A DNA stretch of 54,168 nucleotides, taken from contig CAZVNZ010000020.1 in NCBI GenBank assembly GCA_964628515.1, positions 1-54,168 on the forward strand, written 5' to 3'. Position numbers and translations under genes: made by a program. The notes beneath the pieces are model-generated. The model saw only the letters and a list, made by a program, of their open reading frames with translations, was not told where the DNA came from and did no database searches. Source of the stretch: CAZVNZ01 sp964628515. GTDB lineage: Bacteria; Bacillota; Clostridia; Christensenellales; Christensenellaceae. This document shows, one piece after another, positions 7,998 through 16,210 of the stretch (positions within the stretch are counted from its first letter, which is position 1; each line of letters begins with the position of its first letter).

Positions 7998-8623
7998 AAT
8001 AATTTATCCATTTCTTTTTTTATTATTTCGTGTGTCTCAAATTTTGTACCCGAAACATCTATTTTAATTATTCTGTCGTTATTTGTTTCTTTGCCGTATT
8101 CTATTAACTGTAAAAACCCGTTGTATAGCTGAATGTAAAACTCCTCACTTTGCGTTTCTATTCTGTCAAACTTTTGCTTTTTCTTCATACGTTCAAAGGC
8201 AAGATGCGGGGGGAAGTCCAAAAAAAAGGTTTTGTTTGGCATTAAATCCCCTATGCCAAATTTATTTACGGAAAATACGTTTTTAATACCTAAATTTCTG
8301 CCCACACCCTGATAGGCAAGGGAGGAATCTATAAATCTGTCGCATAGCACTATTTTGCCCTGTTTTACCGCCGGTTTTATTATTTGCTCCACATGTTGCG
8401 CCCTTGCGGCGGCATAAAGCAACGCTTCCGTTTTGTCGTCCATTTCCTCGTTGTTAATGTCTAACAAAAGCTCTCTTATTTTTTCTGCAATTTCGCAACC
8501 GCCCGGCTCTCTTGTAACCAAAACGTTGTAACCCTTTTCCATTAAATACTCGGATAAAAACCGTGTTTGCGTGCTTTTACCGCATCCGTCCACACCTTCA
8601 AAAGTAATAAATAAGCCTTCCAT
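7994..8623 (-). CDS. tmk: Thymidylate kinase
   Basis: Phosphorylates dTMP to dTDP with ATP in dTTP synthesis. The 209 residues show FEGVDGCGKSTQ (P-loop), TREPGG (the DR/E-P-G motif that binds the nucleotide), DRFIDSSLAYQG and a LID region around KKKQKFDRIE. The start has AGAGGTAAA directly before the ATG. The gene follows the decarboxylase by 25 bases and overlaps holB by 4, giving the familiar yaaO-tmk-holB order. Confidence 0.96.
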   Translation of the reverse strand: MEGLFITFEGVDGCGKSTQTRFLSEYLMEKGYNVLVTREPGGCEIAEKIRELLLDINNEEMDDKTEALLYAAARAQHVEQIIKPAVKQGKIVLCDRFIDSSLAYQGVGRNLGIKNVFSVNKFGIGDLMPNKTFFLDFPPHLAFERMKKKQKFDRIETQSEEFYIQLYNGFLQLIEYGKETNNDRIIKIDVSGTKFETHEIIKKEMDKLL

Positions 8624-8648
8624 TTTACCTCTTTTCTATACTTAAGCA

Positions 8649-10043
8649 CTATACTAAAGCAATTAATATATCTTTGTCCTGCATTCCAAAAATCTCGTAA
8701 CCCATACTTTTTAGCTTTAAAATGTACTCTATTTGCTCGTAAATAATTTTTTGCCCTTGCACTATTATTGGAGTGCCCGGAGGGTATACCCCCACATTTG
8801 CGCCACTTATTTCTCCTATGCTTTCTTCTATGGGCAAACTTATTTTTTTTGCAAATTCCACATACCGCATATTGTAATGCACGGGTACACTAAATATTTT
8901 ATATAAATCAAACTCGTATTTGGAAATATTATAATTAGCGCCCTTTATACTGTTTAGCGCTACCAAAAGTTTGTCAAAATCCTCTTTGGTGTCCGCTACG
9001 GACAGTAGCAACACTATGTTGTACATATCCGCCGTTTCCACATATATATTGTGCTTTTCAAGCTCTGCTTTTGCGCCTATACCGCTAAGCCCTCTGTCTG
9101 TAACGTCTATTATAAGTTTTAGTATGTCTCTGTCGAACGCCCCTGCATTTTTGGGAATATCCGCATTTGCGCAAACATACCCACCCAGCGCCTCTATTTT
9201 TATTATATACTCTTCTGCAATGGCTATAACCCTACCTAACTCCTCTTTTGCGTTTATACGCATATTGTTTAGAGCAAAATCCATTGCCGCCAGCAAAATA
9301 TATGAAGGGCTTGTGGTTTGCACCAAATTAATTTTAGCCTTAACCGCCTGCCCGTCCATTTTATCGTTGATGTTTAGCACAGCGCATTGATTCATGGCTT
9401 GCAAAGTTTTATGGGTACTTTGCACCCAAATATCGCAATTTGCCTGCGCCAAACTAAGGGGCAACAACTCCGAAAAATCGAAGTTAGAGCCGTGTGCGCC
9501 ATCTCCTACCACCAACATATTTGCATTGTGGGCGTGCTCGCACACACTTCTAATATCCATACACAAGCCGTAGTAGCTTGGATATGTAATAAAAACCGCC
9601 TTAGCATCGGGGTTTGCGTCTATCGCATTTTTAACATCCGCCTCCGTTATCACACAGGGTAGTGTGGCATGCTGTGCGGTTGGAGTTACAAAAATGGGAA
9701 TAATATCCCCAAGTATAAGTGCGTGCACCAAAGAAATATGAAAATCCCTTGCCACAAGCACCTTGTCTCGTGGTTTTAGCACACTTAGCAGGGCTGCAAT
9801 TATTCCGCATGTAGAGCCGTTTACCAAAAAAAAACTTTCTTTTGCGCCTATAAACTTTGCGTGCAACTCCTCCGATTGCTTAATAACACCTGTGGGCATC
9901 ATTAAATTATCCGCACCTTTAAGCTCGGTTATATCGTATTTATTAATTTCCTTAGGCAAAAAGCCGTCTCTGCCTTTGTGCCCCGGCATACAAAACCGTG
10001 TGCCTTCTTCTAAATTTAGAAGCATTTGTACAATGGGAGTCAC
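8649..10043 (-). CDS. Orn/Lys/Arg decarboxylase family protein (YaaO/SpeA type)
   Basis: A 464-residue fold-type I PLP enzyme of the Orn/Lys/Arg decarboxylase major domain family. Features are RFCMPGHKGRDGF at the N-terminus, FLVNGSTCG near 72-80, DGAHG with Asp181, and STHKTLQAMNQ with Lys212 as the PLP lysine. The short form without an N-terminal wing domain matches Bacillus YaaO and SpeA, whose substrate (arginine or lysine) cannot be told from sequence alone. Translation starts at GTG, overlapping the upstream stop codon (GTGA), with AAAGGAAAAAA before it. The place next to tmk is conserved in Firmicutes. A possible polyamine link with the distant potABCD genes is only functional, not positional. 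Confidence 0.88.
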   Translation of the reverse strand: MTPIVQMLLNLEEGTRFCMPGHKGRDGFLPKEINKYDITELKGADNLMMPTGVIKQSEELHAKFIGAKESFFLVNGSTCGIIAALLSVLKPRDKVLVARDFHISLVHALILGDIIPIFVTPTAQHATLPCVITEADVKNAIDANPDAKAVFITYPSYYGLCMDIRSVCEHAHNANMLVVGDGAHGSNFDFSELLPLSLAQANCDIWVQSTHKTLQAMNQCAVLNINDKMDGQAVKAKINLVQTTSPSYILLAAMDFALNNMRINAKEELGRVIAIAEEYIIKIEALGGYVCANADIPKNAGAFDRDILKLIIDVTDRGLSGIGAKAELEKHNIYVETADMYNIVLLLSVADTKEDFDKLLVALNSIKGANYNISKYEFDLYKIFSVPVHYNMRYVEFAKKISLPIEESIGEISGANVGVYPPGTPIIVQGQKIIYEQIEYILKLKSMGYEIFGMQDKDILIALV

Positions 10044-10504
10044 TTTTTTCCTTTCAACTTGTTTTTAAATTCTTCGGAAACATTAATAAGCACCACAAAA
10101 AGTTTAAAATCCAAAGCAAATGTACTGCTTTTTTTTAAAAAAGTAAACTTATATACCTTTCTTTTTTTATCGTCTTTTTTTATGATGTCTGCGTACTCTC
10201 CGCATTTTTCCATATCTCTTAGGGGTATTGCAAGCAATTCCTTTTCCCTGCTACCCAGTTTTCTGTAAAAAATTATTCTGCCCTTTTCTATTTGGTAAAT
10301 ATATTCGGTTAAATAGTATTTTACAATGCATACACCTGCCACAATTACTATGGCATAGGCTATAAATTGTGGCCAGTTAATGTTTAGCACAAACTGTATA
10401 AAAGAAATTGTAAACACCAAAAATAAGGTTAGCGCTACTATTAAAAGCACCGCTAAAATACCCATACCCGTACTTAATTGTTTGCGTTTTAAGGTTTCTA
10501 CCAT
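10040..10504 (-). CDS. Small membrane protein with a PH-like soluble domain, function unknown
   Basis: A 154-residue protein with two membrane segments at about residues 14-37 and 45-66, then a cytoplasmic domain of about 85 residues. The stretch YQIEKGRIIFYRKLGSREKELLAIPLRDME resembles bacterial PH-like (bPH2/YcxB-type) domains, but the match is weak and by eye. It is the first gene of the decarboxylase-tmk-holB operon and overlaps the decarboxylase by 4 bases, so coupling is likely. The ribosome binding site is poor: AAGGAAA lies about 16 bases upstream. Confidence 0.62.
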   Translation of the reverse strand: MVETLKRKQLSTGMGILAVLLIVALTLFLVFTISFIQFVLNINWPQFIAYAIVIVAGVCIVKYYLTEYIYQIEKGRIIFYRKLGSREKELLAIPLRDMEKCGEYADIIKKDDKKRKVYKFTFLKKSSTFALDFKLFVVLINVSEEFKNKLKGKK

Positions 10505-10594
10505 AATATATACTTATATTTCCTTTTGTTTGTATTTGCGTTTTTTGCCCGCTTGGCATAATTTAGTATTTGTAGCTAACCTAATTATTTTATC

Positions 10595-10620
10595 AAAAAA
10601 AACTTACTTTTACAAGTAAG
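10595..10620 (-). terminator. Intrinsic terminator after the YjbQ-family gene
   Basis: CTTACTT-gtaa-AAGTAAG on the minus strand followed by eight T. A second imperfect hairpin, with GCTACA and TGTAGC arms, lies just before it at about 10632-10660 and has no T tail. Confidence 0.75.
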
Positions 10621-10673
10621 AGCAAAACAAAGCTGTAGCTTTCGTGTTTAGCGGCTACAAGCAAAACCGCACC

Positions 10674-11081
10674 TTAAAACATTGTGCTGTCTTTTAGCAC
10701 CTTTACATAAAATTTGCGGTTGCGTGGTCCGTCAAACTCGCAAAAATAAATGCCCTGCCAAACCCCCAGAAGCAGTTTTTCCTTGCTTATTATTATACTT
10801 TGGCTGACACCCACGCAAGAAGTTTTTAAATGAGCAGACGAATTACCCTCGCTGTGCTTAAACTCCGCATGATTGCAAAACGTTTTATTTAAGCCAAATA
10901 ATACATCTTTAACAACGTCCGGGTCTGCATTTTCGTTTATTGTAATGCCTGCTGTTGTGTGGGGGGAGTATACAACGCAAATACCGTTTGCCACACCACT
11001 TTTTTGCACCGCCTCTTTTACTTCCTTTGTAATGTTTTTCATACATTCTTTAATTGTTGCAAGCTCGAATTCGTATACCAT
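10674..11081 (-). CDS. YjbQ/UPF0047-family protein
   Basis: A 135-residue protein of the YjbQ (UPF0047) family, small trimeric metal-binding proteins; some members show weak thiamine-phosphate synthase activity, and the physiological role is unclear. All family marks are present: YSPHTTAGITINENADPD, FKHSEGNSSAHLKTS with the conserved histidines, and LGVWQGIYFCEFDGPRNRKF. The ATG at 11081 is chosen over an in-frame GTG at 11090 because AGAGGTGG stands 5 bases before it. It has its own promoter and terminator and reads away from the 139-residue protein gene. Confidence 0.9.
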   Translation of the reverse strand: MVYEFELATIKECMKNITKEVKEAVQKSGVANGICVVYSPHTTAGITINENADPDVVKDVLFGLNKTFCNHAEFKHSEGNSSAHLKTSCVGVSQSIIISKEKLLLGVWQGIYFCEFDGPRNRKFYVKVLKDSTMF

Positions 11082-11136
11082 TTGTACCACCTCTAAATTA
11101 ATATAAATTTATTTTTATAGTTATTACTCTAAAATA

Positions 11137-11164
11137 ATTATATCAAAAGTCGGTAAAAATTCAA
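11137..11164 (-). promoter_or_regulatory. Promoter for the YjbQ-family gene
   Basis: TTGAAT (11164-11159), a 16-base spacer and TATAAT (11142-11137), with an extended -10 TG before the -10 box. Confidence 0.65.
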
Positions 11165-11205
11165 CTTTATATATACATTTGTTTTGCAAAAGACTAATAA
11201 ATGTA

Positions 11206-11234
11206 TTGTAAAATTGGCTTAAATAGCTTATAAT
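11206..11234 (+). promoter_or_regulatory. Promoter for the 139-residue orphan
   Basis: TTGTAA (11206-11211), a 17-base spacer and TATAAT (11229-11234), 34 bases before the start codon. Confidence 0.65.
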
Positions 11235-11268
11235 TAACCTACACTAAAAAAATTAAGGAACCAAATTT

Positions 11269-11688
11269 ATGTCTGCAAAAGATGATTTTTCTCTATCTCC
11301 ACACATTAGCAAGGATGATGTGGCTTTGCACAAAATAAGAGAAAGCTTTAAAAGCATTGCCCCTAACACACCAAATACGGTTGTGGATAGTTGGGTGCGT
11401 GCGTGTGTGCATACAGGCATAAACCCCCTATATGTTTGTACCGAAAATAGCAGCACCCACATACCCATATTGTTTGTAATGCAGTTTGAAGAACAAAAAG
11501 AAGAGGCAAATATTTTTGGAAGCACCATAGACTCTGCCATAATAGCCACCGCATTAATTTTATACAGGCTTAAAACCACCCCCAACCACGAGGGTAGTAT
11601 TTCTAAATATGCTAAAAGGGAAATACTGTTTTACAATACGTTTATAGGCATTTTATGCGAACATACCGCAAAATTTAACCTTTCTTAA
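11269..11688 (+). CDS. Conserved-looking protein of unknown function (139 residues)
   Basis: I do not recognise this gene. The product is soluble-looking, with no signal peptide, and seems mostly helical, with a hydrophobic stretch near residues 83-98 (GSTIDSAIIATALILY) that is probably a buried helix. It has two tryptophan-poor halves, one Cys in VRACVHTG and another in FIGILCEH. A good promoter (TTGTAA-N17-TATAAT) and AAGGA 9 bases before the ATG argue that it is expressed, and that the opposite-strand reading frame over the same bases is not the gene. It lies alone between yjbQ and padR. No function is offered. Confidence 0.6.
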   Translation: MSAKDDFSLSPHISKDDVALHKIRESFKSIAPNTPNTVVDSWVRACVHTGINPLYVCTENSSTHIPILFVMQFEEQKEEANIFGSTIDSAIIATALILYRLKTTPNHEGSISKYAKREILFYNTFIGILCEHTAKFNLS

Positions 11689-11707
11689 AATTATTTAATT
11701 TTTTTTG

Positions 11708-11736
11708 TTGACATACTGTGTATTACACATTATAAT
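11708..11736 (+). promoter_or_regulatory. padR promoter with palindromic operator in the spacer
   Basis: A consensus TTGACA (11708-11713), a 17-base spacer and TATAAT (11731-11736). The spacer holds TGTGTA-T-TACACA (11717-11729), a perfect 6-1-6 inverted repeat. A further TGTGTA half-site (11768-11773) touches the padR ribosome binding site, and CAACA-gtat-TGTTG lies at 11742-11755. PadR proteins bind similar dyads, so autorepression is the natural inference. Confidence 0.8.
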
Positions 11737-11784
11737 AATCACAACAGTATTGTTGGTCTAACTATAATGTGTAAAGGAGATATT

Positions 11785-12126
11785 ATGGGGCAAGACGAAA
11801 TTTTATCTAATTTAATTTTAGAGCTAAGGCGTGGCACGGTAGTGCTAAGCGTGCTAAGCATACTAAAAACCCCAATGTATGGGTATAATCTTGTAAGTAC
11901 TATGGCAGATTATGGCATAACGGCAGAGGCAAACACCCTCTACCCACTTTTAAGACGTTTAGAAACTCAAGGCTTGCTTACAAGCACTTGGGAAACAGGA
12001 GGGGCAAAACCACGCAAATACTATGTAATAACCGAGTACGGCACAAAAACCTTAGCAAAACTAAAAAGCCACTGGCAAGGCACGGTTGAAAGCTTAAATA
12101 AAATATGGGGGAAAGAAAATGACTAA
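11785..12126 (+). CDS. PadR-family transcriptional regulator
   Basis: A 113-residue winged-helix repressor of the PadR type. Marks are LRRGTVVLSVLSIL, PMYGYNLVSTM, the recognition-helix and wing region NTLYPLLRRLETQGLL, and PRKYYVITEYG. The start at 11785 has AAAGGAGA 4 bases upstream; an in-frame ATG at 11767 lacks a site. The gene overlaps the following membrane protein gene by 8 bases, an arrangement seen in many Firmicutes, where PadR pairs with a HAAS-domain membrane protein and controls it. The inducing signal is unknown; such pairs often respond to membrane stress or antimicrobial compounds. Confidence 0.92.
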   Translation: MGQDEILSNLILELRRGTVVLSVLSILKTPMYGYNLVSTMADYGITAEANTLYPLLRRLETQGLLTSTWETGGAKPRKYYVITEYGTKTLAKLKSHWQGTVESLNKIWGKEND

Positions 12127-13144
12127 AGAAAACAACGATTTAATACTAAGGTACATATATGCGGTAACAAAGCATTTACCGTCTAAAATACGTAACGATG
12201 TGGATAGCGAGCTTAAAACTTTAATAGATGATATGTTAGAAGCAAGATGCAAGGACACCCTACCCACTTTACAAGATGTAAAGGTGGTACTTACAGAGCT
12301 TGGCACACCTACCGAGCTTGCGCAAAAATATATTTCGGACACGGAAAGCTATTTAATTGGACCAAAATATTTTACCCAATATAAATCCTTATTAACTTTG
12401 GTGCTAATAGCGGTTGCAGGAGCGATAACCATTGCCCACGTTATACTTGCATTTTTAGAGCCACCTACAAATTGGCTTAAAATTGTGGGGGATTATTTTG
12501 GCACATTAATTATTACAATGACCTCTATATTTACTTTTTTTACACTAATTACTGCTATTTTGGAGCGCAAAGGCATTGCATTTAATTTATCTAACGATAG
12601 CTTAGACTCCCTGCCCCCTTTGCCTAATAAAAAAGAGCTGATTCCTAAAGGTGAATGTTACGTAGGCATTGTGGTAAGCGTTATTTTAGCCGTAGTGCTA
12701 ATCTTTTTACCCCACGTAATAACGGTACCCATATCTTTTAACGGCACTCAAAGTTTTGTGCTCCTGCTTAACACACAACTTTTTACAACTTTTTGGTATT
12801 TAGTTGTATTTATTGCCCTACTTGGTATTGCAAGAGAGGTTTTTAGCTTAGTAGAGGGCAGATACACCAAAAGATACGCACTTGTTGTAATAGTCGCCAA
12901 TACTTTAAATATTTTGCTTACTATTAGCTTGCTTAGTAACGGCTCGGTTTTCAGTAGGGAGTTTTTAGCTGCAATTAATACCGCAATAGGCGGTAGCGAT
13001 GCTTATTTTGTGGTAGGATTTTTCTACAATTTTAATTCCTTTTTAATAGGAATTATGATTTTAGCCGTGGCTATAAACGTAGGTACTGCCATATACAAGG
13101 GCTTTAAGTACGATTATACCGCAAAAATCGAAAAGGGCAACTAA
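12119..13144 (+). CDS. HAAS-domain (DUF1700-like) membrane protein, PadR partner
   Basis: A 341-residue protein. The N-terminal 80 or so residues (LILRYIYAVTKHLPSKIR, TLQDVKVVLTELGTPTELAQ) match the HAAS/DUF1700 signalling domain that accompanies PadR regulators. About six membrane segments follow, near residues 84-107, 123-147, 178-200, 212-236, 252-272 and 290-325. It is translationally coupled to padR (8-base overlap) and followed by a strong terminator, so the two form one unit. It probably senses the membrane or an exported compound and signals to PadR. No transporter or enzyme motif was seen. Confidence 0.75.
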   Translation: MTKENNDLILRYIYAVTKHLPSKIRNDVDSELKTLIDDMLEARCKDTLPTLQDVKVVLTELGTPTELAQKYISDTESYLIGPKYFTQYKSLLTLVLIAVAGAITIAHVILAFLEPPTNWLKIVGDYFGTLIITMTSIFTFFTLITAILERKGIAFNLSNDSLDSLPPLPNKKELIPKGECYVGIVVSVILAVVLIFLPHVITVPISFNGTQSFVLLLNTQLFTTFWYLVVFIALLGIAREVFSLVEGRYTKRYALVVIVANTLNILLTISLLSNGSVFSREFLAAINTAIGGSDAYFVVGFFYNFNSFLIGIMILAVAINVGTAIYKGFKYDYTAKIEKGN

Positions 13145-13170
13145 AGAGGGTGTATCATCATCATCACCAT

Positions 13171-13202
13171 AAAAAACGTCATTTAAGAGGTGACGTTTTT
13201 TT
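13171..13202 (+). terminator. Intrinsic terminator of the padR operon
   Basis: AAAAAACGTCA (13171-13181) and TGACGTTTTTT (13191-13201) form a long A/T-closed stem with a CGTCA core. Confidence 0.85.
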
Positions 13203-13239
13203 AAATTATGGGTATAACTTGCTTATATGTAAATATATA

Positions 13240-13267
13240 TTGACTAAAAATTAGAATACTTTATAAT
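13240..13267 (+). promoter_or_regulatory. Promoter for the GGDEF-EAL gene
   Basis: TTGACT (13240-13245), a 16-base spacer and TATAAT (13262-13267), about 35 bases before the chosen start. Confidence 0.6.
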
Positions 13268-13301
13268 TAAAATATTAATATTTAATGGCTGGTATACAAA
13301 G

Positions 13302-15518
13302 TTGCACAAAAACAGTAATGCAAAAAAATCTGTATTAATTATGATTGTATTAATACTACTTATATTAACGATACTTTTTGTGTATAATTCTCATTTGCAA
13401 AACAGGTTTTTGGAATATGGCTGCAATATGTTAGATGAGGTTATGCTTGCGCAAAAACGCAGTTTTATACATAAACTTATTTACGAAAGACAAACACTTA
13501 CCGCATACAGCAATTATATGGCAGAAATTGCCTTTAAGGAAGAGGAATTGCCCAACTTACTAAAGGAATTTAAGACCAACACGGAATTTGACGAAATTGC
13601 CTATACGGACAATTTGGGCAATTTGGTGGATGATGGTGGAGAGGAAACCTATGTTTACGGCTACGAATTTTTCGACTTAGCCATGCAGGGCAAGTCCTCT
13701 ATTTTTGATGTATCCAATTACGAGGGTACGGACAACAGCTATATTTACATTGATGTACCCGTGTACAAAGAGCAAACCGTTTGCGGTGTACTTGCAGGTA
13801 TTTACAAAACCCAATCCATAAACAAAGTGTTTTTGCCTATGTTTAACGGTAGCGGATACACTTATATATCGGATTCTAAAGGCAGAATTATTGCAGGACT
13901 CACAAACAACAGCACTTTAGAAGGTAATTTACTTACCGCCATAAGCGAGGCGGAGTTTTTAGATTATGACGATTTTGAAACTATAACCGATAACTTAAAA
14001 AAAGGAATTGCCGGCCATTCCAAATATTTTGTTAACGACACGGAAAAAATAATGCACTACTCCCCCACCGCTATTAACGACTGGTATATTTTCTACACCG
14101 TGCCTTCGGATGTTGTTTTCGGATCTCTAAAAGAAATTACCCAAACCACCGTTATTTTTGCCATAATCCTTATTTTAATGGTGATATTGTTCTTTCTAAT
14201 TATGTTAAGTTTAGCAAAAAGGCATGCAAAGGAAGTTGCACGCATAACCTATATAGACGAGCTTACAGGCTTTTACAACTTTAAAAAATTTAGAGAAATC
14301 TCTTTAAATATTGTAAAAAGATACACCCAAAACAGATATTGCGTAATAAAATTTGATATTGTAAACTTTAAGCTTATAAACGAAATTGACGGCTACACCA
14401 CAGGAGACAAAATACTAAAAGAAATTTCCGTACTGCTAAACTCGGTACTGGATAAAAAAACGGAGACCTTTGCACGCATAAACAGCGACGAATTTATAGT
14501 GCTTAGTATTTATGTGGATGATGCCACCATGTGCGAAAAAATAAGTGTATTTGAAAAGGTGTTTTGTGATTACTGCAATCAAAAGTTTGATTTAAAGGTA
14601 ATAATAAAGGCGGGTATATATTCCCTAAAAGCTAAGGAAAGCGATTTTTCCGAGATATTTGAAAAGGTAAATTTAGCCCATAGTATTTCAAAAAGCACAG
14701 AGGATAACACAGTAATATATAGCAGTAAATTAAAATCTTTGGCGGACTTTAAAAAGCAAATAGAATGTAAAATGGCCGATGCTTTAAAAAAGGAAGAGTT
14801 TGAGGTGTTTTTACAACCAAAATACCGCTTAAAAGACGAACATATGGCAGGAGTAGAAGCCCTTGTAAGATGGCATTTCGACACAAATAAATATTTATTC
14901 CCCCACGAATTTATACCTATTTTTGAAAAAAATAATTTTATTACCAATTTGGATATGTATATGTTTGAAAGTTGCTGTAAAATACTTAAAGGTTGGGTGG
15001 ATGCAAGTATTACTCCCGTTAAAATCTCGGTAAACTTTTCGGGCAACCATTTTGATAATGCCAATTTTGTGGAGGAGTTATGCGCCCTTGCAGATAAATA
15101 CCAAGTGCCTCATAATTTGCTTGAAATAGAAATGCGAGAGTCAAATGTATTTTCTAACATCAATATGCTGACAATACTCTCAAAAGAGCTACACTCAAAT
15201 AATTTTACGTTATGTATGGACAATTTTGGCTCTATAAACTCCTCTTTGCATATTCTTAAAGACATAGATTTTGACGTAATAAAAATAGACAAGCGGTTTT
15301 TTGAAAGCAAGCAAAACTTAAAACGTGCAAAACCTATTATAAGCAATATCATCACTATGGCAAAAAGCCTTGAAATTACAACGGTTGCCCAAGGCATACA
15401 GTCTCAAGACATTTTAGACTTTGTGTCCGATTTGGGTTGCGATATTGTGCAGGGCAACTACTTTGCACAGCCTATGCCAAACGAGGAATTTACAAAGCGC
15501 CTAAAGGATTTGGACTAA
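13302..15518 (+). CDS. Membrane sensor with degenerate GGDEF and EAL domains
   Basis: A 738-residue protein: membrane segment at 10-29, an outside dCACHE-like sensor at about 35-275, a second membrane segment at 283-305, a GGDEF domain at about 313-475 and an EAL domain at about 485-735. The GGDEF motif reads NSDEF (394-398), the second metal aspartate is Asn355, and no RxxD inhibitory site is visible, so cyclic-di-GMP synthesis is unlikely. In the EAL domain EALVRW (519), Asn578, Glu610, Asp640 and Lys661 are present, but the second Asp of the DDFG loop is Asn641 and the AEG glutamate is Gln697. It may be a binding or scaffold protein. The TTG start lacks a clear ribosome binding site; ATG at 13341 is an alternative. 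Confidence 0.88.
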   Translation: MHKNSNAKKSVLIMIVLILLILTILFVYNSHLQNRFLEYGCNMLDEVMLAQKRSFIHKLIYERQTLTAYSNYMAEIAFKEEELPNLLKEFKTNTEFDEIAYTDNLGNLVDDGGEETYVYGYEFFDLAMQGKSSIFDVSNYEGTDNSYIYIDVPVYKEQTVCGVLAGIYKTQSINKVFLPMFNGSGYTYISDSKGRIIAGLTNNSTLEGNLLTAISEAEFLDYDDFETITDNLKKGIAGHSKYFVNDTEKIMHYSPTAINDWYIFYTVPSDVVFGSLKEITQTTVIFAIILILMVILFFLIMLSLAKRHAKEVARITYIDELTGFYNFKKFREISLNIVKRYTQNRYCVIKFDIVNFKLINEIDGYTTGDKILKEISVLLNSVLDKKTETFARINSDEFIVLSIYVDDATMCEKISVFEKVFCDYCNQKFDLKVIIKAGIYSLKAKESDFSEIFEKVNLAHSISKSTEDNTVIYSSKLKSLADFKKQIECKMADALKKEEFEVFLQPKYRLKDEHMAGVEALVRWHFDTNKYLFPHEFIPIFEKNNFITNLDMYMFESCCKILKGWVDASITPVKISVNFSGNHFDNANFVEELCALADKYQVPHNLLEIEMRESNVFSNINMLTILSKELHSNNFTLCMDNFGSINSSLHILKDIDFDVIKIDKRFFESKQNLKRAKPIISNIITMAKSLEITTVAQGIQSQDILDFVSDLGCDIVQGNYFAQPMPNEEFTKRLKDLD

Positions 15519-15519
15519 C

Positions 15520-16185
15520 TTAGATTATCCCCCTTAATTTGCTTATGCCTTCCTCTAAGGTGTAATCTTTATGAAAAACACTCGAACTGCCTACTACGTA
15601 AATATTTGCGCCACTTGCTTTCATTAATTTTGCATTTTCAAAGCTTACGTTGCCGTCCACCTCTATTTCTACATTATGTTTTCCGGCGTCGTCTAAAAGT
15701 TTTCTTAGTCGTGTGATTTTGGGAAGTGCGCTTGCAACCAGTGCTTGCCCTGCGTAGCCCGGGTTTACGCTCATAATAAGTACGGCATCTATGTAGTCTA
15801 AAATATCCTCAAGCACACATAAAGGGGTGGAGGGGTTTAGTGCTATCATAGGTTTTGCACCAAAGTCCCTTATTTGTTGAAGCACCCTTTGTGGGTGGGC
15901 GGTTGCCTCATAATGTATGGAAAAATATTCCTTTTCTTTAGGGGCAAACCAAGCTAATTTGTCTTGTGGGCGGTCTATCATTAAATGTACATCTAAAGGT
16001 ATTGTGCTTACCTCCCTTAGTTGCTTTATGTAGTCTATCCCAAGTTGAAAATTAGGTACAAAGCTACCATCCATAACATCTATATGTAAATACTCTATGT
16101 TGTGCTTTTCAAAAGTTTTAACCGTTTCTTGTGTTTCAAATATTTTCGCACACATCATAGAGGGTGCTATTTTTCCTTTTAACAT
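15520..16185 (-). CDS. Rpe/AlsE-family sugar-phosphate 3-epimerase
   Basis: A 221-residue TIM-barrel epimerase acting on a ketose phosphate. Metal and active-site motifs are LHIDVMDGSFVPN, LDVHLMI, SVNPGYAGQ and IEVDGNV. The N-terminus reads APSMMC, closer to allulose-6-phosphate 3-epimerase AlsE (PSLMC) than to housekeeping ribulose-phosphate 3-epimerase (PSILSADF). With two dehydrogenases and a sugar-isomerase protein upstream, a catabolic role for a rare sugar or polyol phosphate is favoured, but plain Rpe activity is possible. It is last in its operon; its stop codon lies one base from the stop of the convergent GGDEF-EAL gene, with no room for a terminator between them. Confidence 0.85.
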   Translation of the reverse strand: MLKGKIAPSMMCAKIFETQETVKTFEKHNIEYLHIDVMDGSFVPNFQLGIDYIKQLREVSTIPLDVHLMIDRPQDKLAWFAPKEKEYFSIHYEATAHPQRVLQQIRDFGAKPMIALNPSTPLCVLEDILDYIDAVLIMSVNPGYAGQALVASALPKITRLRKLLDDAGKHNVEIEVDGNVSFENAKLMKASGANIYVVGSSSVFHKDYTLEEGISKLRGII

Positions 16186-16210
16186 TGTTTTTCTCCTTAA
16201 TTGCTCCGGA

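Noticed and set aside
11253..11585. Minus-strand 110-residue frame opposite the orphan gene
   Set aside because: It lacks promoter and ribosome binding site, while the plus-strand frame has both.
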